Assembly: GCF_010686685.1 (NCBI RefSeq)
Contig: NZ_JAAGWD010000002.1
Location: 62,001-126,000 of the forward strand
Reading direction: 5' to 3'
DNA length: 64,000 nt
Source of the DNA: Pontibacter burrus
Lineage (GTDB): Bacteria > Bacteroidota > Bacteroidia > Cytophagales > Hymenobacteraceae
The translations under genes were made by a program, and so were the position numbers. The notes beneath the pieces are model-generated. The model had not been told where the DNA came from. It was given only the letters and a program-made list of their open reading frames with translations, and made no database searches. Shown here in pieces: positions 25,395-32,793 of the stretch (position 1 is the first letter of the stretch; every line of letters begins with the position of its first letter).

Positions 25395-25772
25395 ATGAAC
25401 TTATTACTCCTAATGTCATTTCTATCTATGTTACTGATCCATCAGCAGGAAACCGGAGTGCAGCAGGAAAAATACGATGCCCGCATCGAAACAACCATGC
25501 AGGATGGCAAACTGAAGATCAGCAACGTGTTCGAAAACAACAGCCCGGAAGAAGTGAGCTTTACATACAAGTTCCAGTGCAAGCGCAAAGGGCGTTCAGG
25601 CACATCGGTAAGTTCGCAATCCGGAAAGTTTACAGCGGCACCCGGGCAAACTGTTACCTTGTCACGCTCAGCAGTTTCTGTTTCGCCATCTGATAACTAT
25701 AGTTTGACGCTGGATGTATTTGAAAACGGAAAACCTGTAGCTACGGCCAACTATAGCGCAGGGGAGGAGTAA
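25395..25772 (+). CDS. CsgH-like curli chaperone/inhibitor
   Basis: 125 residues, secreted (hydrophobic leader about 1-16). The mature part is a small beta-rich domain with KGRSGTSVSSQSGKFTAAPG followed by VTLSRSAVSV, resembling CsgH, the amyloid-inhibiting periplasmic protein that replaces CsgC in non-enterobacterial curli systems. Weak family evidence is strengthened by its position directly after two curlin genes. CTATAG occurs twice in it, read as the codons for N-Y-S. Its likely job is to stop curlin from polymerising in the periplasm. Confidence 0.7.
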   Translation: MNLLLLMSFLSMLLIHQQETGVQQEKYDARIETTMQDGKLKISNVFENNSPEEVSFTYKFQCKRKGRSGTSVSSQSGKFTAAPGQTVTLSRSAVSVSPSDNYSLTLDVFENGKPVATANYSAGEE

Positions 25773-25801
25773 CTACAATAAGGCAGTAAGTACGACTACA
25801 T

Positions 25802-25847
25802 AAGCCACCAACGCTCTTAAAAGGGGCGGGGGTGGCTTTGTTTTTTT
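25802..25847 (+). terminator. Terminator at the end of the curli gene block
   Basis: AAGCCACC/GGTGGCTT stem with a GC-rich loop, followed by TGTTTTTTTA. Confidence 0.8.
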
Positions 25848-26064
25848 ATTGCCCCTCAACAACTATAGCATCTCTTCATCTCCTAACCCAGGCATTAAAA
25901 TATTTTACTAAAAAGTATAACTAAGCCTATGAATATACGTATATAACTATATTTGAATCATATGGCAATTTTCGAAGTGTTGTTACGGGCTTCGCTGCTG
26001 CATTCCAGGTTAAGATTTTATTCCGATTACAAACTATAAACCCATACCTCCAAACCGCTAACCT

Positions 26065-27579
26065 ATGTTTAAAACAACATCCACCCTTAAACTATTATTG
26101 TTGTTAGCTTTATTTATCGGGTTTGCATCGTGCAACGAAGATAATACCATTGAACCTACAGGAGAAGGCACTATAAACGGGATCGTATTAAATGCTGAAA
26201 CCAGCCAGCCCATGGTAGGTGTAGCTGTAAGTACAAGCCCAGCTTCTTCTGCTGTTATTACCGACGACGAAGGCCGTTTCCGGCTGATGGAAATTGCAGG
26301 TGGTAATTACACGGTAACAGCCAAAAAAGCCGGCTTTAAGAATGAGAACATTTCGGTAGCTGTAAAAAACGAAAAGCAGACCGATGTGGTGATCACGATG
26401 ACAGCTGATAACACTGCCGGTAGCGGTGTGCCTGGCTTGCCACGTAACCCTAACCCTGCTGAAAATGCTACAAACCAAGGCAATGTAGATACACTGAGAT
26501 GGCAACGACCAACCTTTTCTAAAGTGGAAGATTCGGTGTTTACGTATGATGTGTACCTCTACGAATCCAGCTCAATTTACAAGCAGCTAATAAAGGAGAA
26601 TACGCCTGATACTTTTGCCATTGTGAGCAACCTGAAATATAACACAACTTATTTCTGGCAGGTAATTGTGAAGAACAGCGCAGGCAAGACAACGAATGGC
26701 CCTGTCTGGAGCTTTGCTACACGGCCAATACCCGTAACCCGCTATGTATTTGCAGTCGAAGTAAATGGCAACTGGGATGTCTATGGCTCCGACGGAAACG
26801 ACGGAACACGCATCCGCCTGACCGATTCCTTCAGCCGCGAATGGTGGCCGGTTATCAGCCCGAACCGCGATAAAATTGCCTATTCGTCTAACATGGGCAT
26901 AGAACCGCACATTTACACCATGAACCGCGATGGCAGCGAAAAGCGGCAGCTCACAACCTTACCGATTGTGGGGTATCATAATCAGGGCATCGGGTTTGCA
27001 TGGTCTCCGGATGGCGGGCAGGTGATATATGCCAACTATGACAACCTTTATCGCGTCGATCGAAACGGCACTGGCCTGCGCCTGATTGCCAAAGCACCAG
27101 CAGGCCGTCATTTCCGGATGCTGGACTGGACGGCAAGCGGAGATAAGATTGTAGCGCAAACTATAGGTTCCAACATCAACGATTCGGAGATCTACATCAT
27201 GAACTCCGATGGCAGCAACATGACATTGTTGGTAGGAAACCTGCCAGGCCGTGTTGAGAGCCCATCGCTGTCAATAAACGGACAACAGTTACTTTATTCC
27301 AGAGATGTGGATGGTTTTGAGAATGCAGAAGGCCGCCAGCTCAACGCCCGTATCTTTTCGCGTAACATTGCTACCGGCGAAGAAGTGGACCTCTCTTCGG
27401 GTAAGCCGGCTGGTACCAACGACCTGTTCCCGCGCTTTTCGCCGGATGGTGCCAAAGTGATCTTCGTGAATGCTCCGAACGATAACCAGGGACCGAACAC
27501 GATCTGGGTAATGGATGCCGCAGACGGCAATAACCGGCAGCAGCTTTTCAGCAACGCCACCATGCCAGACTGGAAGTAG
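26065..27579 (+). CDS. PD40/TolB-like propeller lipoprotein with regulatory and fibronectin-like domains
   Basis: 504 residues. Lipobox FASC (about residue 23) gives a lipoprotein. Domains: carboxypeptidase regulatory-like (about 33-110, GTINGIVLNAETSQPMVGV), fibronectin III-like (about 120-222, RNPNPAENATNQ to SFATR), and a C-terminal beta-propeller of PD40 repeats (about 225-504, with YSSNMGIEPHIYTMNRDGSE and FSPDGAKVIF). No catalytic residues are seen. It is probably a surface or outer-membrane binding protein. It follows the curli block but is separated by a terminator, so a curli role is only positional inference. Confidence 0.85.
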   Translation: MFKTTSTLKLLLLLALFIGFASCNEDNTIEPTGEGTINGIVLNAETSQPMVGVAVSTSPASSAVITDDEGRFRLMEIAGGNYTVTAKKAGFKNENISVAVKNEKQTDVVITMTADNTAGSGVPGLPRNPNPAENATNQGNVDTLRWQRPTFSKVEDSVFTYDVYLYESSSIYKQLIKENTPDTFAIVSNLKYNTTYFWQVIVKNSAGKTTNGPVWSFATRPIPVTRYVFAVEVNGNWDVYGSDGNDGTRIRLTDSFSREWWPVISPNRDKIAYSSNMGIEPHIYTMNRDGSEKRQLTTLPIVGYHNQGIGFAWSPDGGQVIYANYDNLYRVDRNGTGLRLIAKAPAGRHFRMLDWTASGDKIVAQTIGSNINDSEIYIMNSDGSNMTLLVGNLPGRVESPSLSINGQQLLYSRDVDGFENAEGRQLNARIFSRNIATGEEVDLSSGKPAGTNDLFPRFSPDGAKVIFVNAPNDNQGPNTIWVMDAADGNNRQQLFSNATMPDWK

Positions 27580-27611
27580 TTATAGTTTTACTAGGTTTGA
27601 TTATTAAGCTA

Positions 27612-27638
27612 AAAGCCACGCACACTGCGTGGCTTTTA
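27612..27638. terminator. Bidirectional terminator between PD40 lipoprotein and MFS genes
   Basis: 12-bp perfect stem AAAAGCCACGCA/TGCGTGGCTTTT with a 3-nt loop, A/T tracts on both sides, between convergent genes. Confidence 0.85.
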
Positions 27639-27665
27639 CATTTTATAGCCAGGCATAAACTATAG

Positions 27666-28913
27666 TTACCCAACTGCTTTCAGGTAGCGCACTACCCACA
27701 CTGCAACTAAGGTCACCACGCAGGCCAGTAAACCATCCAGGTTAAAATGTTCCAGTTTTCCGCTTGCCGTTTCCTGTACAATCAACCCCGATACAAAAGC
27801 TGCCACACCCGCGCTCAATTGCTGTACTGATGAATTGATACTCATAAAACTGCCACGAAGCTTGGGCTCTACGCTGGATGTAATAAGCGCCATGGCCGGT
27901 ACAAAGCGGGCACCAAATAGAATGAAAAAGATGGTAGTAACTATAAGCGCTATATAATGCTGCACCGGCGGCAGGTTTGTGATCAGCAGGATAGGCACCA
28001 GCGAGAAAACGGCTGATAAAATGAACACCCGGTGTTTGCCATGTTTGTCAGCCAGCCGCCCTGCCCACTGCGAAGTAAAGACCGTGGCAATGCCACCAAA
28101 AAGGTAAATGTAACTCAGCTCAGTTTCGCTGAAGCCTACATTGGCAACCATATACGGACTAATGAACGGCACTACCAGAAACCCCGACATTGTTAATGTT
28201 ACCATCAATGCCATAGCCCATTGCAGGTTTCGCTTCTGAAGAATCTCTTTCAGCACCATAAACGGGTTTTGCGGGACAGCATTAGTAAGGTGCCCGCGCA
28301 TGGTTGGCAGTAACCAGAAAGAGGCAATAAGAACCAGGAAGCTAAGGCCAGCCAGCAGGTAAAAAGGGGCATGCCAGCTGGTAACGCTGGCCAGGTACAA
28401 ACCTACTGGTACGCCAGCTATAGATGCTACTGAGAAAGCAGCCATTACTTTGCCGGTTGCTGCGCCCCGCCTATGTTCAGGTATCGCATCGCCGATGACA
28501 GCAAGTATAAGTGCCCCCAGCACACCACCAAAAGCCCCTGCAACCACACGTGCAGCTAACAGCAAACTATAGGTGGGGGCCAGTGCGCAGGCCAGCGTTC
28601 CTATCGTAAAACCAAAGTATAAGCCCAGCATAGCATGTTTCCTGTCGAAGCGGTCGATGAACAGTGCACTCAGGAACCCTGCAACAGCAGCACTGAACGT
28701 GTATGCCGACACCAGGAACCCAAACTCACCGGGGGAAATATTGAAGACGCGCATCAGCTGTGGTCCAAGCGGCATCATGATCACGAAGTCCATCATGTGT
28801 GTGAACTGGATGGCTGCCAGTGTAAAAATCAGGAGACCTTCCCTGATTTCTTTTTTAGGCACCAGTTCACCTGTTGCAGCTGTATGTAAATGTGGGTTAT
28901 TCTGCATTTTCAT
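27666..28913 (-). CDS. MFS transporter (DHA1-like drug/sugar efflux)
   Basis: 415 residues, 12 predicted TM helices starting near residue 28. Motif A-like DRFDRKHAM after TM2 and the antiporter-type segment GVLGALILAVIGDAIPEHRRG with GVPVGLYLAS (motif C-like) point to the DHA1 drug/proton antiporter or AraJ-like branch. N-terminal 25 residues are hydrophilic and cytoplasmic. It is divergent from the HNH gene, with its own promoter box; the substrate is unknown. Confidence 0.92.
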   Translation of the reverse strand: MKMQNNPHLHTAATGELVPKKEIREGLLIFTLAAIQFTHMMDFVIMMPLGPQLMRVFNISPGEFGFLVSAYTFSAAVAGFLSALFIDRFDRKHAMLGLYFGFTIGTLACALAPTYSLLLAARVVAGAFGGVLGALILAVIGDAIPEHRRGAATGKVMAAFSVASIAGVPVGLYLASVTSWHAPFYLLAGLSFLVLIASFWLLPTMRGHLTNAVPQNPFMVLKEILQKRNLQWAMALMVTLTMSGFLVVPFISPYMVANVGFSETELSYIYLFGGIATVFTSQWAGRLADKHGKHRVFILSAVFSLVPILLITNLPPVQHYIALIVTTIFFILFGARFVPAMALITSSVEPKLRGSFMSINSSVQQLSAGVAAFVSGLIVQETASGKLEHFNLDGLLACVVTLVAVWVVRYLKAVG

Positions 28914-28938
28914 AGTTATAGTTGAGGCAAAGTGGCGG

Positions 28939-28946
28939 CAAATGTA
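28939..28946 (-). promoter_or_regulatory. -7 box for the MFS gene
   Basis: TACATTTG on the minus strand, a perfect TAnnTTTG, 26 bp upstream of the transporter ATG. No clear TTTG upstream box. Confidence 0.5.
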
Positions 28947-29040
28947 CAGCTATTTCATACGGATTTGGCTCCATACCAACCTTATTAATTTTACCGGGCC
29001 ATATAAAACCTGCAGCTAGGGTAACTTGTTTAAACCCAGT

Positions 29041-29337
29041 ATGGGAGCTAAAAAAGAAGAACTGCATTGCGAGCTGTGCGGACGTGAGGTGCAGCAGGTT
29101 TCTAGGCACCATTTGGTGCCGCGCGAAGAAGGTGGCCGCTATGGTGCCACTGCTGATTTGTGCCAGCCCTGCCATAGTACCCTGCACCTGACTTTTACCA
29201 ACCGCGAACTTGCCGTACTTTACAACTCCATACCAGCATTGCAGCATGCCGAGCCACTGCAGAAATACCTGAAATGGGTAAAAGGAAAACGTGTGGAGCG
29301 TATCACCAACCGGCGGGGCCGCAACAAGAAGGGATAA
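29041..29337 (+). CDS. Small HNH nuclease-like protein
   Basis: 98 residues from the ATG at 29041 (a TTG at 29026 in frame is a less likely start). Zinc-ribbon HNH layout: CELCGR (CxxC), then RHHLVPREEGG with the His pair, then LCQPCHSTLH (second CxxC and the metal-binding His). Basic C-terminus KGKRVERITNRRGRNKKG. HNH proteins of this size in Bacteroidota are usually annotated only by domain. No toxin-immunity, phage or intron context is present, so the function is unknown; nonspecific DNA cleavage is the family guess. Confidence 0.8.
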   Translation: MGAKKEELHCELCGREVQQVSRHHLVPREEGGRYGATADLCQPCHSTLHLTFTNRELAVLYNSIPALQHAEPLQKYLKWVKGKRVERITNRRGRNKKG

Positions 29338-29343
29338 TAACCC

Positions 29344-29351
29344 TACCTTTG
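29344..29351 (+). promoter_or_regulatory. -7 box for the DUF6687 gene
   Basis: TACCTTTG (TAnnTTTG) 33 bp before the ATG at 29384. No convincing -33 box; the HNH gene ends 6 bp upstream. Confidence 0.45.
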
Positions 29352-29383
29352 CATCTGAACCACTTGTTTCGCACCTTTATAGT

Positions 29384-30439
29384 ATGATCAAAAAGCAGTT
29401 TATCCCTTTCTCGGAGCTAAAAAATAAAAGAGCTATAGTTGTAGACAGTACACACCCCAATGGATTTACCCTGTCGCACTGGCGCGGCGCTCCAACGCCT
29501 GATGAGATCCGGGACGATACCAGCGCCGGCATTGTGCTGCATGCGCTGCGCACTAAGCTGCTTGATATGGAACTGCCTTATGTAACTGCCAACCATTTTG
29601 ATATTGATGGTTTTGTAGGTGTCTGGAGCCTGCTTAACCCCGAACTGGCTTTGGAGAACGAGGAACTGTTACGCCAAATGGCCCTTATCGGCGATTTCCG
29701 AGAACTGGATCTGAACCACCCGCTAGCTGGCGAAGCGCTAAAACTGGTTTGCTGGATAAATGCCCGTGAGCGGGAAATCTTCTATAAACCTTTCGGAGCC
29801 GACGAGATGGAGGAGAAGGAAGTAGTGCAGTGCGTTAAGAAGTTCGAATATTTTCTGCCCCGCTTTAAGCAGGTGCTTAAAGATCCGGACTGGGAACGTG
29901 GCGCCTGGGAAGATGAAGTAGGAGATGTATTGCTGGGCTACCGCACACTGTATCATCCCAACACGAAACTGACCCGGCACCCTGAAATCGGTTTGATCAT
30001 TATTGAAACACCGGAGCCGGTGCATTATTATGCGCTCTTTAGTCGCACAGTTGGCTTTGATATAGTGCTAACCTGTTACAGCAACAACCGCTATGAGCTG
30101 GAGTACAAGTATACCACCTGGGTTGACATTGCATCGAGGCCTACGTTGCCCCGCCTGCCGATGGAGCCGCTTGTTACTAAACTAAATGCACTGGAGCAAA
30201 GTAACCGCACCTGGACCTACGACTCTGTAACCGAGACCGGGCCACTACTGCGCCTGCAGGGCGATGGACTTAAACGGGAGGATGCCTATGATAATCCGAC
30301 AGAGCGGGAGATATATCCATCGAGCATTCCGGTAGATGTACTCAAACAAACTATAGTGCAGCATTACACAGAAGCCTACCAGGGGATTCAGCCAAAGTTT
30401 AACTGGACCTGGAAAGAGGTGAAAGCGTTAGGGCAGTAA
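29384..30439 (+). CDS. DUF6687 family protein of unknown function
   Basis: 351 residues, no signal peptide or TM helix, cytosolic. The ATG at 29384 (MIKKQFIPFSELKNK) is preferred over the ORF's upstream extension, which runs through the end of the HNH gene. Conserved-looking stretches: VVDSTHPNGFTLSHWRGAP near the start, VTANHFDIDGFVGVWSLL (a D-x-D-G-like acidic centre near residue 75-80) and RTLYHPNTKLTR. The NHFDxDG element is reminiscent of DHH-type metal sites, but this is only a hint. Probably transcribed alone. Confidence 0.75.
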   Translation: MIKKQFIPFSELKNKRAIVVDSTHPNGFTLSHWRGAPTPDEIRDDTSAGIVLHALRTKLLDMELPYVTANHFDIDGFVGVWSLLNPELALENEELLRQMALIGDFRELDLNHPLAGEALKLVCWINAREREIFYKPFGADEMEEKEVVQCVKKFEYFLPRFKQVLKDPDWERGAWEDEVGDVLLGYRTLYHPNTKLTRHPEIGLIIIETPEPVHYYALFSRTVGFDIVLTCYSNNRYELEYKYTTWVDIASRPTLPRLPMEPLVTKLNALEQSNRTWTYDSVTETGPLLRLQGDGLKREDAYDNPTEREIYPSSIPVDVLKQTIVQHYTEAYQGIQPKFNWTWKEVKALGQ

Positions 30440-30586
30440 CTATAGCAATGGTACGGTTGTGGTGGCAAATTAGAGGCGGATGATGATTGTTATCATTTTC
30501 AGGTTTTTTCCGTTCATATGATTTGGTAGCCTGCTTATAGATAGCAATATTGACATATAATTGATCCTCAAGCACAATCGGAACTC

Positions 30587-31438
30587 ATGAAAAAAATACT
30601 CTGCCCTACTGACTTCTCCCAGACAGCCAGCAAAGCATTAGACTATGCCATTTATATTGCCAAACAAGCCGGTGGTCATCTCTCGGTGCTTCACGTGGTA
30701 CATCTGCCTATTGTTGATACATCAGAAACCGCCCTGGTGGCCAGCGAGCTGCTTGGCGAACAGATACGCGATGCAGGTGAGCGGCTGAAAGCCATGGTGA
30801 TGCAGATAGAAGAAAAGCACGGAGCTAACCGCGGTGGCGGATTTACCTGCGACTATATCATAAAAGAGGCGCTTCTTACCGACCTGGTAGAGCACTTGTC
30901 TAAAAAAGAAGGCTATGACATGGTGGTGATGGGTACCACCGGAGGCGGAAATGCATTGGAAGAACTGCTTATCGGTAGTAATACCGAAGCTGTGCTGGAA
31001 GAAGTTAAATGTACGTTACTGGCAGTGCCGGCAAAAGCTGCTGACCCAGCCTTCCATAAAATAATTTATGCTACAGACTACTGTCCGGAGGATGTAGAAG
31101 CCATGCGAGAAGTAGTAGCATTTGGCAGCCTTTTCAATGCCCGTATCGATATGGTGCACGTTGCAAAAGAAGCAGGTACCGAAGAAGACCGTAAGGCCAA
31201 CGAATGCTTAACCCAGATTAAAAGTAGTTTCCCGGATGTGCCTTTGGAGATGCATCAGGTAGTAAACAAACGCCGTGACGAAGGTCTGAAAGCATACTAT
31301 AAGCAATCTGGCGCCAATGTAATGGCAATTTTGCGCAGGCACAAAGGCTTTTTTGCCGAACTCTTTTCCCAGAGCCTGGCCGACCGAATGACCTACCAGG
31401 CAGAAGTACCGCTACTGGTTTTACACGACAGAAAATAG
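30587..31438 (+). CDS. Universal stress protein with two Usp domains
   Basis: 283 residues: Usp domain 1 (about 1-147) and 2 (about 155-283). Domain 1 begins MKKILCPTDFSQTASKAL and has the nucleotide loop GTTGGGNALEELLIGSNT, matching the G-x2-G-x9-G-S/T ATP-binding motif. Domain 2 (IIYATDYCPEDVEAMRE) lacks this loop and is probably structural. Tandem Usp proteins are common in Bacteroidota stress responses. A tight GAAA-loop terminator begins 2 bp after the stop. Confidence 0.93.
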   Translation: MKKILCPTDFSQTASKALDYAIYIAKQAGGHLSVLHVVHLPIVDTSETALVASELLGEQIRDAGERLKAMVMQIEEKHGANRGGGFTCDYIIKEALLTDLVEHLSKKEGYDMVVMGTTGGGNALEELLIGSNTEAVLEEVKCTLLAVPAKAADPAFHKIIYATDYCPEDVEAMREVVAFGSLFNARIDMVHVAKEAGTEEDRKANECLTQIKSSFPDVPLEMHQVVNKRRDEGLKAYYKQSGANVMAILRRHKGFFAELFSQSLADRMTYQAEVPLLVLHDRK

Positions 31439-31439
31439 C

Positions 31440-31459
31440 AAAGCCCCGAAAGGGGCTTT
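31440..31459. terminator. GNRA-loop terminator after the Usp gene
   Basis: AAAGCCCC-GAAA-GGGGCTTT, a perfect 8-bp stem with a GAAA tetraloop, followed by ATTTATTT. It also lies just after the convergent lipoprotein gene. Confidence 0.85.
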
Positions 31460-31470
31460 ATTTATTTAGA

Positions 31471-31869
31471 TTAAAAATCATAACGCACTTTATTTATATC
31501 AAACACATCTGCAAAACGCTGGCTACACTTGTCGCAGTTGTAGCGGCCATAATCTTCTATGGCACGTTGTAAGGATACATTCTTGAAAACGCCTGTACAG
31601 TTTAGCAGCAACTCACATTTATTATCCACATGGAAGATGTCTGAACGGTTGTCGTCGCATACCCAAACGCGCGTTCGCTCGGTGCCGGGGGCTATTACAT
31701 AAAACTTCGGCGCAGGGCGGCGTTGTACAGTGTCGGGCTCCTGTATAGTTTGCTCCATGCCTATGGTTGGGGTTTCCTGCTGTTGTTCGGTAGGCTGGCA
31801 ACCAAACAACAAAGCAGCGACTATAGCCAAACCAAAGGCTTTGTGCTTAATGGCAAATCTGTTTTTCAT
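31471..31869 (-). CDS. Small lipoprotein with C-terminal Cys/His-rich domain
   Basis: 132 residues. Lipobox LLFGC (Cys about residue 24). After a Pro/Gln/Thr linker comes a compact domain (about 80-132) with VWVC, DIFHVDNKCELLLNC and EDYGRYNCDKCSQRF. The pattern C-x8-H-x4-C-x5-C...YGR...C-x2-C also ends the thermonuclease encoded just upstream, so the two lipoproteins share a small, probably metal-binding module. They lie 36 bp apart on the same strand and may be co-transcribed. Function unknown. Confidence 0.7.
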   Translation of the reverse strand: MKNRFAIKHKAFGLAIVAALLFGCQPTEQQQETPTIGMEQTIQEPDTVQRRPAPKFYVIAPGTERTRVWVCDDNRSDIFHVDNKCELLLNCTGVFKNVSLQRAIEDYGRYNCDKCSQRFADVFDINKVRYDF

Positions 31870-31905
31870 TTAATAAAAGGGTGCAGGTTAAATATAGATA
31901 TAGTT

Positions 31906-32748
31906 TTAGTTAGCGCAGGTTTTATCGGCGCGGCGGCCGTACTCGCGTATCGCCACAGCCTCTGTTATAGTCAGTGTCTCAGTCTTGCAGCGCTTTAGTA
32001 CTGAGCAGTTTTTAGAAAAGTGATATACGCCTGAGCCTGTGCTGTTGCAGATGTATACTTTTCGGGTGGTGGCTCCGGCAGGCAGCGCTGCATTGTGTGT
32101 TGCCGCTTCTTTTTTTGCTTTTTTGGCGGCAGCAGTTTCGCGTTCGGTTTTTCTGAAGTCCCAGGGGGCAACCGGATTTGGGGCCTCCCAAAGCCCGCGC
32201 TTGTATCTGCGTGCATCAGCTTCCATGTTGGCCAGGTTTTTATCTTTAGAGTAAGCCTTGTAGTGCCATGCAAATCCGTTCTTAACTAATTCTTCGTTCA
32301 GGCTGCGGCCATCTGGTAAAATAATGGTGCCCACTACACGGCCATAGCGGTCTTTGTTGTGTTCTATCAGGCGCACTGTTTTACCAAAGGCTAAATCAGA
32401 AGTGAACTGACGTGCCCGTTGTCCAAAATCCTGATTTTTCTCAGGGCTATCTACCCCATACAACCTCACTTTTATAGTTTCGCCATTGCGGAGCAGTTCT
32501 ATTGTGTCGCCGTCTTTAACAGCTACTACCTTATCGCCGGTTGTTGTTGGTTTTGTTGCGGTTGCTGCCGGAACATCTGCATTAGTTGCGGCAGGGGCAG
32601 GTTGAGTTGGCTGGGTTTGTGTAGGCGTAGCGCCCTGGTTAGCTGTCTGTTGCCGTTGCCTGAACTGCTCCTGTACTTCCTGCTTATCGGTTTGTTTGCA
32701 GGCAAGCAGGCAGCATAAAGCAACATAAATGAACAGGTGGCGAAACAT
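31906..32748 (-). CDS. Thermonuclease-family lipoprotein with C-terminal Cys-rich module
   Basis: 280 residues. Lipobox LLAC (Cys about residue 17), then a Gln/Pro/Thr/Ala-rich linker (20-70). SNase domain about 72-200: VKDGDTIEL, RLYGVDSPEKNQDFG and DRYGRVVG carry the calcium-binding Asp residues and the catalytic Arg-Glu-Arg trio of staphylococcal nuclease. A lysine-rich helix is followed by a C-terminal module (about 232-280; VYICNSTGSGVYHFSKNC, C, YGRRADKTC) shared with the next gene. It is probably a surface-anchored nuclease for extracellular DNA. Confidence 0.88.
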   Translation of the reverse strand: MFRHLFIYVALCCLLACKQTDKQEVQEQFRQRQQTANQGATPTQTQPTQPAPAATNADVPAATATKPTTTGDKVVAVKDGDTIELLRNGETIKVRLYGVDSPEKNQDFGQRARQFTSDLAFGKTVRLIEHNKDRYGRVVGTIILPDGRSLNEELVKNGFAWHYKAYSKDKNLANMEADARRYKRGLWEAPNPVAPWDFRKTERETAAAKKAKKEAATHNAALPAGATTRKVYICNSTGSGVYHFSKNCSVLKRCKTETLTITEAVAIREYGRRADKTCAN

Positions 32749-32793
32749 ATGCGAGGGTTTTAAAAGTTATACTTTATTTGGCAGCGAGTAGTT

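Noticed and set aside
29041..29337. HNH protein as homing endonuclease or defence nuclease
   Set aside because: No intron/intein, no partner toxin, methylase or phage gene; only the domain is supported.
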